64,000 nt of DNA from Utricularia gibba (Eukaryota; Streptophyta; Magnoliopsida; Lamiales; Lentibulariaceae). The stretch lies in assembly GCA_002189035.1 (NCBI GenBank), contig NEEC01000012.1, forward strand, positions 3,162,001 to 3,226,000, written 5' to 3'. Positions 46,311 to 61,552 of the stretch are shown here, piece after piece. Made by a program: the position numbers and the translations under genes. A model generated the notes under the pieces. It did not search any database, was not told the DNA's origin, and was given only the letters and a program-made list of their open reading frames with translations. The number at the start of each line of letters is the position of its first letter. Within the stretch, counting starts at the first letter, position 1.

Positions 46311-48250
46311 ATGGGAGTTGTGGCAATTTCTAGTTCTGCTGCGCGATCACCATTTGGGTTGTGCAATGATTGTTCACATCGCGCATCAACTCTAAACAGA
46401 AGGCCAGTTGTCATAGTATCCTTCAAGGCTGATAAAAGGAAAAATGCATCTCTAATTGGAGCACCAGAGGCTGCAATAGTATCTTTGGATGTGAAAATGG
46501 AAGATGGAGACAAGTTAAGGAAGTCTAAGAAGAGGCCAGAAAGAGTAAATGCTGTCTCAACGGGTGAAGCGTCTCTGAGTGCACTGGAGTTAGAGTTTGA
46601 TGAAGCTGCTGCTAAGCTAGAAAAGATCTTCAAAAAAATTCCTGCTGCAGTGGTTCTAGACGAAGAAATAGGTACTGCAACTATAAAGAAAAAGGGGTTA
46701 CGAAGAAAGACGGGCAGAGATGGGGATGAGAAAGAGAGGAAAATCACTCAATCTGCTATAGGGAAGCTAAAGATGAAGAGCAAAAGACTGAGTCTTAATG
46801 AGAGAATTGCTCTAAGAGTAAGGAGCGAACTCTTAAAAAATAGTGAAGATGAGAAGGTCAACAGATTATTAAGGGAGTTCACAGCTTCAAATGACTTTTC
46901 CAGTTTGGATTGGAAGAAAATGAAGATCCCACCGGTCCTTCCGTCTTCTGAACATGGATGGTTGTTCAAATTAATGCAACCGATGAAGGTGAGAGAAAAG
47001 TGTACTACTGTGAAGTAGAATGTTTCTATGTACATGAAAGTTTGGTGTGCTTTGCATTGTTAGTCACCTTGTACATATTTGATATTCAGGAGACTCTGAA
47101 ATTTAAAGAGACTTTGCAAGATGATTTAGGAAGAGAACCAACTGATTATGAGCTAGCTGATTCAGTGAACATGAACTCTGTTCAGCTGAGGAGGCAGTTG
47201 GAGGTTGGTCGAGCAGCCCGACACAAGTTGATCAGGGTAATGATCACACTTCAAATGCAATACTTCTTACTTGTGTGATACATCTGCAGAATGTTTTCTA
47301 ATCCAAATAATTTGGGTTTCAGCACAATCTCCGTCTTGTTTTGTTTGTGATGAACAAATATTTCCAAGACTTTTCAAATGGACAGAAATTTCAAGACCTT
47401 TGCCAGGCTGGTGTCAAGGGTCTTATAACCGCTATAGATCGATTTGAGCCAAAAAGAAAGCTGAGGCTCTCAACATATGGCCTCTTTTGGATTAGGCATT
47501 CTATTGTTCGTTCCATGACTCTCTCCAGCTTCACTAAGGTCTCCTTTGGACTTGAATCGGTACAAACAACACCTTTTGCACTCTTCATCATCTTTAAATG
47601 CTTCTTCTATGCAGAATCCGTTAGTTGCGTTTTGATGCAGGTGCGAACAGAAATCCAAAGGGCCAGGATGGAGTTGTTAGTTAAGATGCAGAGACCACCC
47701 ACAGATAAAGAGGTCGCAGACCGTGTCGGGATTTCTCCAGAAAGATACTACGAAGTGATGAGGGCAACAAAACCTATTTCTTCTCTCAATGCAAGACATG
47801 ATGTCACCAATGAGGAGTACATCAGTGCAATTTCGGATGCTGATGATGCAGAAAGCGACAGAAGACGAGGACTTGCACTTCTCAGGCTCGCCATCGATGA
47901 CGTGGTAAATACTCTTCCTTGATGATCATGACCATATGTTGTTACACATGCTCGGCTACTTGCTCCTTGATTCACCTACGCAGCACCTCTTGTCTGCACA
48001 CTTCGCTGTACTTGCATCAACTAAGCTGTCTTCAACTCTTCCTCCACAGCTTGATTCCCTGAAGCCGAAGGAGAGCTTGGTAATCCGGCAACGATACGGC
48101 CTGGACGGCAGAGGTGACAGGACTCTGGGTGAAATAGCAGGGAATTTGAATATTTCCAGGGAGATGGTGCGCAAGCACGAAGTGAAGGCTCTGATGAAGC
48201 TCAAGCATCCTACTCGTGTTGATTATCTAAGACGTTACATATTCAAATGA
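46311..48250 (+). CDS. SIG5: Plastid RNA polymerase sigma factor SIG5
   Basis: Five exons: 46311-46988, 47090-47236, 47323-47559, 47641-47904, 48050-48250, giving 508 residues. [17 protein letters not shown] begins the protein as in Arabidopsis SIG5 (from memory) and serves as plastid presequence. Region 1.2/2.1 lies in exon 2 ([16 protein letters not shown]). Region 2 ([20 protein letters not shown], then [17 protein letters not shown]) binds the core enzyme and the -10 element. Region 3 is in exon 4. Region 4 in exon 5 ([20 protein letters not shown]) is the helix-turn-helix for the -35 element. SIG5 directs PEP to the psbD blue-light promoter under light and stress. An in-frame ATG at 46218 would add 31 residues; it lies where a leader intron may be, so the ATG at 46311 is preferred. 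Confidence 0.93.
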
Positions 48251-48922
48251 CGCTGACATCGTCGCGTTTGTAGGTAAGAGGGGGGAGGGGCAATCAGCTT
48301 TCTTACAACGTTGTATACAGCCAGAACACACTTGTAATTACGTGCAATGCATGAAATTATACCATGAAGATAGACGATGCATCAACTATTTATATGTTGG
48401 TAGTGAAAGAACTGACTCAACTTGTTTGAAGGCAGGTGCCAATAGTTCACCTAAGAGTATGTCATATACATGTAGCATAAATGCTCTAATTTCCATCGAA
48501 GTATATGACTCATGCCCTTAATATTATTCGTTTGAAACATTCGAATTAAGTTCCTCTTTTCTAAGGAAAAACAGATGTCTCTTATTTAAGCACATTACCC
48601 CCCTAAGGCGATAAAAGAAAAAGAGAGAGAGATACCATGACAGGGGAACTAACAAACAAGAAAAAGGGCCAAAAGAGGGAAATGTGTTGTGTGCTTGTAT
48701 CATTCAAACTATTGTAAGGATATGGGGTTCAATCAGAGTAATCAATGGAGGAGGAAGGTACCTTGTTATTTCAAAACAGTATTATACCACACAGGTCCTC
48801 AAACTATGCCTCCTCCAGCTTGCCCTCAAGAATCAGCATAAGCGCGCACACAGAAGCAGGGCGTCAGTGTGGTGATTGATGACCACTACTACCTACACTT
48901 TGGCCTTAGCGAATAGCTCCGG
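48251..48922. other. Convergent spacer
   Basis: The 3' ends of the SIG5 and spermine synthase transcripts fall here. No gene or repeat of note is present. Confidence 0.5.
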
Positions 48923-51402
<2,480 letters not shown>

Positions 51403-52772
51403 ATATAATTGTTTTTTCCAGTGTATCCAGTCTCTGGTCAAGACATATTCACAGCTAATCAAGCCAAAAATCAAGAATAAAAAAAGTTGCGAGTTGAAGA
51501 ACATCACACTCACATACCCAAATTTGTATTCACTCATATCAACTGAATAAGGAAATGAAGTAATGAACCACCCAAAAAGGTGAAAGCTGCCTTCTAGGAA
51601 AAAAACGTCCTTTTACAAGTCCAAGAGAAAAAAAATAGAAATACGCGAAATCACGTCAAAAACAATTGACTAGAAAGTGAGAGCATCAGATTCTTTCCAT
51701 TATTATAATAATTTACAACCATCGAGGATAGGTGGTGGGATCGATACACTTCCTTCCATTCCCAAGCGTAACGCGATCAGCGCCAAAATATTCCTCCACT
51801 TTTAAACACAACCAGCAATTCAAAAAACAACAAAGCAAGAAAAAAAAAGACTATACTGACGCGTGCAATTTACGCCACCCTGGTTACACGAAAATCCGAA
51901 CTGTTCTAGTTTCATATTCAGCGGACGAATCAAGATTACTTCCATCACTCAAAAAGAGAATGGAGAATAGCAATCACCTCGCAATCCTCCGTCAAACTTC
52001 CGGCGGAAAGTCACCGGTTAAAAATCACACCACCTCCAAGCAAACTCCATTTCGACAGACACAAGAAACACGATAAGGAATCTTGACAAAAGTACCTGTC
52101 CTTTGGCGCTTGAAGCACACAAAGTAATGCGGGGAACAAGAAAACGCGAGAAGAAGACTAGTTAGTAATCGCAGCCGCAACCTGCGAATCTTCGGAGACG
52201 GGAGAGAGGACTTTATAGGAAAGAGCGAGCGGAGGAACCACATTAGCTTTTATTCTTCGTCATACAACCGCTCTTATTCCACGTGAGAAAGTAACCAAAG
52301 TACTGCGACAAAAGTTCTCGCTCGTTTGGTTTTTTTTTTTTCTGAAGACCCATGTAGCTTCACAACGAACGCTGGCGGCGACTGCACATCAACTTATCAA
52401 ACCCTTCGAGAAGTGATCGCAAGATCTCGGGTCACCTTACAGATTACGGAAGGAAGCTTTACAGTAACTTTAAAGATTGGTGAATTTGAAAAGGTGCGGA
52501 GTCAAGGATGATGAGGGTGTGTTCAGGAGATAGAGATGTCGGAAGCCATGGTTGGGGTCCAAAGAAACCTTGGAAATCTTCATGCGTACGGAGGTAGCAG
52601 GACCTTGTGCTGCTGCGTTTACCCGCCATGACGTGTTGGGTAAATCTAGTTATCCAGTCGCTGCATCCGCCAGAGTGGTGAATACAGACAGAAGCTGTTG
52701 CGTATGAGTTGGAGGAAAGCGACTACAGTCATGGTTGAGGGGAAGGAAGCAGCATCCATGGCAGGGAGTTGT
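51403..52772. other. SPMS leader and promoter, and 3' flank of the SF3A3 gene
   Basis: A leader exon for SPMS appears to lie at about 52097-52200 with a donor CAG|GTACTT, making a leader intron of roughly 0.65 kb. A TATA-like TATAAAG on the minus strand is at 52211-52217. The part from about 52300 to 52772 is the 3' flank of the SF3A3 gene. No other gene is found. Confidence 0.45.
52211..52217 (-). promoter_or_regulatory. Candidate TATA box of SPMS
   Basis: TATAAAG on the minus strand stands just upstream of the GC-richer segment that looks like the first leader exon. The predicted start would be near 52180. Motif and position are the only support. Confidence 0.35.
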
Positions 52773-55694
52773 TTATATCAGACCCTGACGCTGCAAATCT
52801 GTGTACGTCTTCTTGTTGTAGATGTTGCCCTCGTGATCTTCGTATTCTTCTTCCAGATCCGGACGCCACTTGTTTACGCCTTGCTTTTGTTGTATTTTCT
52901 CCCACAGTTGCTTCGCTTCCTAAAATATTTAATGTATAGTGGTGTGCTTGGTAGAAAGCGTCAATAAAAGCGCAAAAGGGGCATGTGCTGGCAAACCTCA
53001 ATGGATGTTATCTCGTTGAAGTTCTTTGTGTTTGGGATGCCAAGACACCGCATCCCATGTTGGTGCCTCCACTCCTTGAAGTGCCGCTCGTAGGCTCTGC
53101 GGCCCCAGTAGCTGTGGTTGCCACAGATTTCACACTTGAATTCCTGAGAACAATCACAGTCACAAGTTTTGATGAGCGTGAGCAGTATACGCCTAGAAAT
53201 GGGGATGGCATCGACTATTTCAACATCCGGTAGAAGGATACAGCTTCAAACTCCATGACACACTAAAACATGCTATCAACGATAGAAAATGTGCAGGCGT
53301 TGATTACCTGGCCAAGTCCATGCAGCTTGTACAACCAGTAAGGTATAGGCTTTCCATCCCAACCCATTGGTAGTTTCAAGGGATTGTAGATTTGTTGATC
53401 TTCATCATCACTCTCGGATTCTTGCTGCACCTCATCCTAATCAATGAAGAAAACAATGTGAAATACTGAAAAGATAAGAAAAGTGAAAAGCCTTTGAACG
53501 CAAGACTCGGATATTTTAAACACACTAACATTTACGTGGGAAAAAACAACAATTGACAGGTGAAACATAAATCCACAAGCTACAGGATTTCTCTCATCTA
53601 GTGGGGCTATGAAGTGCAGGAGGGTTACCTCTTCACGTTCTTGTACAATTTCGTCATACGTCAAAGCATGCTTCTTTTCAACATTTTCCTTGGTTCGTGT
53701 GATTGTCTGGCAATGCAAAGCAACGTTAAGAAAAAAATGACACTCAGGACACCCTGGGCGGATAAGTCTGATTTTTTAAAACAGCTATGCATAGAGAATG
53801 TAGACAACCATTTGCTGTCAGGCGTTACCAGTCGGATTGTTTAAATGGAGAAAAAAGAGAGTGCAAGGGAGAATGTGATGACGGGGCAATGTCACTGGCA
53901 TACCTCATGCAACAAATCACATAACTTGCTGATTTTAGCCTCCATCAGAGCAATCTCTTTTGCGTCTTCGGTGGTATTTTGGTGCGTAATACCAACACTT
54001 TGTTCCGCAACACGAGGCCCTTTCGCAAAATGTTTTTTATCCAACATTTCAATCGGGGTATTCTGGAGAGGTGGAGATAAAATACAAAACACATTACAAC
54101 TTAACAGACCATAAGGATTATATACAAACACCATTTATATCTCTTGAAACCCATGGAATAAAAGTATGCCCACTCACTTTAGTTAGGAAAAGTCTCTCAG
54201 CACGTTCCCGAAGTGTACCTCCAGTCTTCAGACCAAGCGCGGCTAATGACTACAGAACAATGAACCCGCCATGAGAAGGAAAAAATTTCTCCCATTGTAA
54301 AATATGTGGAAATTGTTGCTAAAATGAAGGTCAAGGAATCACTAAAATGAGAAATGATTCACAAACGTTAGCATGATTTTACCTTCTTTAACTTATCAGG
54401 TCCAACCACCATTAGTTCTTCAACTGAACTATAGTAATCAAGATCAATGGCATCATCATTTTTTTGATTCTCACCCTCCCATCCTTCTATCTGCCCACTG
54501 GCCCATTTCTCTTCAAATTCAGAAACTACCTGCCAGTTATTTGACTGGTGTTAGAATCATAATAAAAAAATAACATTAATACAAACAAGACAAGATGGCA
54601 GGAATCAAGCAGAAAACCTTCAAGAATATTCTATCAAGATCTTGCAGGGGTTCAGTACGCTCAAGAAAGTCAATAAGATACTCTAGAAGCTTTGTCAAAT
54701 ATTCATGGTACTGTCTGTAAATAACGATGAGAAAAAATCTTACAATCCATAATTGAATACCAATAATTTTGAATGCTAGTATTGATAGAAAACCTTAAAG
54801 AGTCAATTACCTTGTCAGTTTTAATTTCCTGGCTATTCGTGATGGTTCATAAAATACATCAAGAAACGCAGTATATTCAATCTGCTGACCAAACTTGGAG
54901 TTGATGTACACATTATACAGTTCATGTAAATCAAGGTACCGCCCATAGGATTCCTGAATAAACAGATTAAAAACAAGTTACGAATACAAAGACGCTGAAA
55001 GACAGTAAACATCAATACAACATTAAATTTAATGATCCCAAGAGCAAGTAACTAAACAACGCAGCTCGACAAACGTAACACACGAAAAAAAACCACTCGA
55101 TTGCCAATATACTCGGAATCCTGAAATGGAGACTAACCTCACCAGAAAACTCAATCTCTGGTTCCTCCTTGAGAAGCGCTTCATACTCATCAGTTGTATC
55201 AACATATCTTGCTGCTGGGTGCCGCCTATGGTAGTCGCGAATCTGAAAACGCATACGAGAACACAGATTCAACACATCCGATAGAAAAACATTACCCAAA
55301 ACAACTTACTAACCTCTTTCAATCTATCGTAAAACACACTAAACACGTTGACATTAGAGGAGGTAAAACTCTGTCCACCAAGAGCTGCAATCTCGTCCTT
55401 CCTAGCATTGTCTTTATCTTCATAAATATCAACCTGCTCAAACGACATGTATCAGTGGAATGAACCACCAGCAATGAGGAATTAGAAACAAAAACCTCCA
55501 TGGTACATAGTGGTGCGCACAAGTTTATCAGTAGTGAGGATGATTTGGTCTATCATATTGCGAACGCGGTGGCTTTGGGTAAGGCGGTCCTTGCTAGTCG
55601 CTGGCTCATTCTGAAGATCCTTAACGACAGTCCGCTCAAGCCTCTCCACCTCCTCGTGTGAGGCACGCGTTACCTCCAACAGCGTCGACGACAT
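52773..55694 (-). CDS. ATO: Splicing factor 3A subunit 3 (SF3a60, ATROPOS)
   Basis: Twelve exons in transcript order: 55694-55521, 55433-55314, 55242-55138, 54953-54811, 54714-54618, 54529-54383, 54249-54178, 54062-53904, 53706-53629, 53436-53308, 53143-52997, 52919-52773, giving 505 residues. The start [20 protein letters not shown] is at the ATG at 55694; the codon before it is GTG. Conserved blocks include [46 protein letters not shown] and [13 protein letters not shown]. The matrin-type zinc finger has C412, C415, H429 and H435 in [19 protein letters not shown]. The end is [12 protein letters not shown]3a60 is part of the U2 snRNP and helps recognise the branch point; in Arabidopsis ATROPOS affects gametic cell fate. 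The gene is intact. Confidence 0.96.
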
Positions 55695-56244
55695 CACTGG
55701 GCGTTACTCCGGCGGTGCGACCAAAAACTAGGGTTTTCCGTTGAGAATCGGAGCTATTCCTTCCAACGACACCGTCCAGTACTCACGTTTTCTCGCATTT
55801 TATACTTTCTCAATTTGGGCCGGTGGCGGCTCGGCCCGACCGCGGTTCACTTGAAGAAAATTCTCAATATTATACTTTTTCTTAATTAAAAAAGGCATAA
55901 AATACATATTTAATGAATTTTGCATATTTTTTTACTCGTTAAATAAAGACATAACGGTAAACTTTTTATTGGACTCACTATATACAGTACAAATCTAGGC
56001 GAGGCATCACTCCTGCTATCTTCTTCTTTTTCTTCTTCCTCCTCAAAGCGTATGTACCAGCAGTGCTACCATGGAAACAAGCTAAGTTCGTGGGCGCAAA
56101 CCCTGGGATTTATTCTTCTGCAGATCATGCTTCAAACTATGACACATCTAAAAACTACACCACAACCACAGGCTCACTCTTCTCGCACGCGCGTACACTC
56201 AGCTCCATCCATCAAGGAAGGGCCTCAGCTCTGCTCTGCTCTGC
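55695..56244. other. Spacer between SF3A3 and CCT genes
   Basis: The promoter of the SF3A3 gene lies at the left end (short leader, no clear TATA box). The right part is the 3' untranslated region of the CCT gene. Nothing else is seen. Confidence 0.5.
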
Positions 56245-58181
56245 CTATGCATCAGATTTCGCAAACCTACCACGGATCCGAGGCTGGCTATCAGCAAGAG
56301 CTTTCCTGCAAGCATACTGAAGAAAGCAATGAACTTGAGGGGTGATGATCAAAAGAGTTAAAATTTGAGGGTGATGGTGAAATTCTGCTTGCCTTGATCT
56401 TGTGGCCAAAGTTTCTCTTGGACTTCTTGATGCGGTATCTGGAGAGCTTCTCCTTGCGTTCTTCAGAAACGATGGTTGTTGTAGTGGTCACAATTTGAGG
56501 TTGCACCCGGGGGAAGTGGAGGAGAGTTGTGTTATCAAGAGTCTGTCATAAAAACCTAGAATCAATCACCCTGCCCTACCTACCCTGTTGAAGAGGCCAC
56601 AGACATCTAAACATTTCTCAGTTCATGTCGTAGCGGAGCTCAAAGACAACCATTATTCTATGCATAAAGGGACCTCATAATTTCCATACTGCAAAAGCAT
56701 CACACACACAAAAGAGTGGTAAACATGACCTTTATGTCTCCTTCACTGAAAGCTCTCCGCATCCCGAAGTCGATCACTGGGAAGTCCACAAAGCACTGAG
56801 TGAAGGCCGGCTGGTGGACAATGTCCATGGAGTGAAGAGAATGGGAGCTAATACTCTTCTGGAGTGAAGCACCATTCTGGTTATCATCATTGCTAGCATT
56901 TTGTGCATCTGTCTTGTCGTTTGGGAGTTCAATCCGGATTACTTCAGATAGGGGAGTCTCATTCCCTTCCTTGGCTAAAAGATCCTTTCTGCACTCGTAG
57001 AACACCTCACTGAGTATCTTCCCACTCTTGATGGAGGATTCAATATCCAGGACAGTCAATGATTGGGGTGAAATGACATCTTCCCCACAGGAGATCATTG
57101 ACAAAGCAGCAGTCATGGGATCCAGTCCTGTGACTGGTACTGGTTCTTCCAGAACTGGCTCAGGGCCTCGAACAGGTCCCCTCCTCCCCACAGATTGTAA
57201 CCAGACACTGATATTTCCTGCATCAAATGATGTGCAAGTTAGAAAGGCAAGAAATATCTTCTAAGGATAAAAACTTCTCATGCTGAGGCAGCATGGGATG
57301 ATACCAGTGATATGAATATCATGTGACACACAAGAATGTAAACAATGAGATGAAAATCTACATCTAGACTCCTACAATAAACATGGAAATAAAAAAACAG
57401 GAGCATCCTGAAAGCGAAGCCAATAATTCATGTTTTAGGAAGGGCGCCAGACTTCCCCTTAACAACAGTAGATGATGGGGAATGCTTTGATTCCCCAATA
57501 TGTGCAGTGCGTGTTTCCGTGTGAGAGAGAGTTTCAAGTTAAAAAGCAAAACAAAAAGAAGATCAACCATTAGATTAGATGAAGGACAGTAAGAAAAAAC
57601 CATTTTGAGTTCCCAGAGCAACAAAAGTTAAAGCGGCTCTTTCCAGGATAAAAAAAAAAAAGTAATGCGCTGTTCTGGAGATGAGAAAACGAAAATCTTG
57701 GGTGAGAGACTGAAAGGCATGGAGGAAGAGGAGGTAACTTTAGCTTTTCACAAGTGCGATGAGAAAACGAATCATCAGCAACAGGAGCTTTTGCAAAACG
57801 GAACAGCAGTAACGAGAAAGGGGACCCTTTTTGTGTCCTTCCTGTGCACCAAAACAAGAATCAACCCAGTGAACAATACGACAATAATCATGACCGTGAT
57901 GGATAATTTTCAGCTCCAATTCCTTGCTTCCATCTTTCCGCGAGAACGAAACAATTTCATGTCAACTTCTGCTGAAACGCATACGTTTCAAAACAGCACA
58001 AAAAGGAGCAAAAATGGTTCTTGAGAATAGCAGAACACCAGAAAAAACGCCCCAGTTAAACAAAACCCAGAACACTAAAAAGGAACCCAGCACATACAGA
58101 TGAATCAGTGATTTTCTGAGCACAGCAAAATTCATCGTACTGCTGCACTTCTTGATGTAAATTCGGGGAATACGTCAACAT
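56245..58181 (-). CDS. CCT-motif family protein with one frameshift and a GC-AG intron
   Basis: Four exons in transcript order: 58181-58098, 57217-56730, 56542-56393, 56316-56245, about 264 residues if joined. Exon 1 (MLTYSPNLHQEVQQYDEFC) matches the N-terminus of the CMF/ASML2-like group. Exon 2 carries GLDPMTAALSMISCGEDVIS, SEVFYECRKDLLAKEG and MRRAFSEGDIK. Exons 3 and 4 encode the CCT motif (ERKEKLSRYRIKKSKRNFGH, then YACRKALADSQPRIRGRF). CCT proteins regulate transcription, and ASML2 relatives act in sugar-responsive expression. The frame entering exon 2 (NLWGGGDLFEA) and the frame of the rest (PEPVLEEP) differ by one base at the G-run 57163-57165. Intron 3 begins GC, not GT (AAG|GCAAGC). 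The CCT motif itself is unbroken. Confidence 0.85.
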
Positions 58182-61100
58182 TAGCTCTGTTTCTGCGTAC
58201 ATCTAGTTCCCAGTTATCTTTTTCTTCAGTAAAGGAAGACAGACAGAGAGAGAAGGAAAAACAGAAGTGGGGTAAGTGGAGGAATGAGCTTGCGAGACTG
58301 AGGTGCCTTAAATGGAGGAAAGGGCCTTTCAAACACAGTGAAGCAGCAGCACCCGGCAAAGAAAGGCGCGTCTGGGAGGAGGAGAGATAGGGAGTGGGGC
58401 TGAGAGAGGCACCTCGATAACTTTTTTTTGGAGCTTTCTCGGGGGAGTTTTCAGTGGAGGAGGCACTGTAACGGTAAAAAAGTAAAAAACCATCCACTTT
58501 TCGTACACCCAAAATATCTATCCTAAATATCTAAATTAACCCTCTCCCCCACTTCGTCTCTATCCCTACAGAACCAGATTCCAATTCCATAATTTACTGT
58601 TTTTTTATTAGTAAATCTTATATTTCTAATTTCAAAATTGCATCAAACAGTAATAAAAATATTTAATAATATTACCAAAATAGCATATTCCCCAAAAGGG
58701 TAAAATCCATTCTGATTGGTTCTATTTTTTTTTCAAAATAACCAAAAATAATATCATTTTTATTTTTTATTTCAGATAAAATAATTTCGATTTGTTGATT
58801 AAAATAGTAAAAAATGTTTTTGAAAAACGTACTCCAGCCGAGTTAAAAGGGCAAAAAAAAGGAACATAAAGGTCAAAAAGGACAAATACACACAAGTAGA
58901 CAAACAAAGGAGGTTATATCACGAAATTATGAGCATGCCAAAATTAAGATGTTTTAAAATTCCAATTTTAGTAATTTAATTTCATTCACAAAAGTAAAAA
59001 CTACAAGCATATGATCCATGTGCCAAGATATTTAGGGGTGAAATGTATCACGAAAAAAACCAGTTAACTAATTCGATCATCTTAGAAAATTAGCAAAATA
59101 TAATTCATAATTAATCGACTGGTTTAACTAGCCATTTAGAAAAATAAAAAGAATCTGAGGATTCAAGATTTAGATTTAGAGTTTGGAAGTTATATTCGAA
59201 CTTGATGTATAAAAATTGCCATAATTGAAGACTCAATCAAAGGTGAATGAAGCAGGATAGAAGAGTCTAGAAGTTAGTGCGAGTTGAAAGCCAATGATTC
59301 TCCTTGAAGTGACTGCACAATTTAATAAGCAAGAAAAGGAAACGTGGTGTTTGTACAGGTATTTGGTTGCAGGTGCACAAATGCAAATTCATGCATCATT
59401 GTAACAAGAGGGACACGGATGAAATCTAAAATAAATTCAATTCCTTTAAATTATAATTTTTGAAATATAATTTAAAATTATTGAACTAAATTCAACTCAA
59501 ATTCATGATTAAATCCAAAAATAAATTTAAAACACAGGTATGATCATGGATTGATTTGAGGTGGAAAAGCGATGCCTTTCGCATCAAATGGATGGTGCTT
59601 TCAATTGTCATCCATCCAAATAAACAAACAATTTTCCGAATATGAAACCTCAATTTGCAAACTTCATTTTTAGATGTAATAAGTATTGAAATTAAAAATT
59701 TGATAGATCGGATGAACATACATTAAATTAAAGTACATAATAAATTCAATCAATTAATAATAATTTATAATTTTTTATATAATTAATTATTTTAATTTTA
59801 AATTTCGATATTGAATTGTTTGTTTTAATAAAAAGTTAAGTTAGGAATGTATCCGAGTCGGATCTTAGCCAATCCATTTTCATTGACAGTAACAAAAAAA
59901 GTACCTAACTTTTTTTTTTTAGAGTAAGATAAGGTCCGTCGCTGTGTAACTCATGTCATCTTCCATGTGCATTGACATATTGGTGGCTGCGTGTTGAAGC
60001 GATAACATTGAATAATGTCGGGTGTACCCCCAATGATAAAGGGGCTTCCTCTCATCTAAACTTTGGTAACATTTGTGAGAATCGAAGTGGGGAAGGGGAC
60101 AAGCCCGAGCCGAGCCGAGAGAGGCAAGGTGGTTCCAATAATGGGGTTCTCTTGCGCCTTGTAATGAAACGATGAAGTTGTCCGGTCCGGTCCCTTGTAA
60201 TGAAGGGAGAGTGGATGAGTTGGTATCAGGTCTTTTCTTCCACTGGAGACAAATGGATGGTATTTAATTGTTGGGTCACTCTCAGCCATTGTCTTCTTCC
60301 TCCCCTCCCCGGAGCAAATCATTGCAGGCCTCCGCAGGGCATCCACAAACGCCCAGCACACATCCGCAGCTCGCTCCCATCGCGTTTCGGATGATGGGTC
60401 TCGTCTCAGCCGTGCGATACAGAATCCGACGGACTAAAACTGCTATATGTGATGGGGGCAGACTCAGATTGCCATTTGCCAGATGCATAGCATAGGTTAC
60501 GGCCGAATATTTATAAAGATTCTTTGATAACAAGTATTAGTATGTTTAAGTATAATATAATTAAATATGTATATACTTAATTATATATAACGTTTTATAT
60601 GTAAAAATAGAAATTTAATTATATAATAATATACATATAACTAAGTACCCTTTTATTTGTATATAATATTCATATACTTAAAAAATGAATTATGTCACTG
60701 GTATAACCATATAAGGTTGTTATACGTATACTAGTCAATCAAATAATGATATATATGTAAACTTAAGTATAAATCTTCTATAATCTATTATCAAACAACC
60801 TCTAAGTTTGTTAAAATTTGAGTTGCTATTATATGATTGGTTTCGTCCTGGTACATTTAACACTTTTAATTGTGTATCATTTGGCGTAGGGTGAAGCCCA
60901 ACCCCAGACAGGCTCCATCAACGGGTGTCGTCTTCCCGGCTGAAAGGAGGATAATAGTACAAATGATTGTTGATGCTTACCATTTCTTTACAATAAATAG
61001 TTTCTATTTTTAAAGAAAGTTTCATTATCAAATAATTATCTTCCTATATTAATCTAATAGCATAATTAGTCTCGTACGCCTTATTGAAATTAATAATTTG

Positions 61101-61552
61101 ATGTGCAAATATATATAAAAAACATATATCACATTAGAAAAGATTAAATTCAATATATTATTAATTTATTATATGCTTTAATATTTATTTTTAATTTTTA
61201 ATACATGGTTTTGGACGTTGAAATCTAATGCATTCCTGGTTTTGGGCCTACGGGACTACCCCCTATTTATTATATTTGCTTTTTCCCAAGAAAATAAATA
61301 AGTGGGAGCGACCTGAGGAAATGGACCCCACCCTCCTGTCTGACAAAAAAAATAAGGTTCGTTTTTTTTTATATGTTATAAAATTTTATTTTATTTCCTT
61401 TTTTTATCAATGAGTTTTTAAAATTCTGAATAACATTTTTTTATTTTGTAATTTATTAGAGGCAAGATTTTAAATTTCGTTCAAAATTTCCTGAATTTCG
61501 AACATTTTTAAAGACGTAGAGGAAAACAAAGAGGGCGTTTAGGGTTTTCAAA
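58182..61552. other. Long AT-rich intergenic region
   Basis: To about 58520 this is the leader and promoter of the CCT gene. The rest is AT-rich DNA with low-complexity tracts. A GC-richer island at 59930-60500 holds short open frames on both strands, but none carries a recognisable domain or conserved start. It may be the remains of an old gene or transposon, but I see no terminal repeats or transposase motif. Confidence 0.5.

Noticed and set aside
46169-46747. Minus-strand open frame of 192 codons
   Set aside because: It is the antisense shadow of SIG5 exon 1, which has clear family features on the plus strand.
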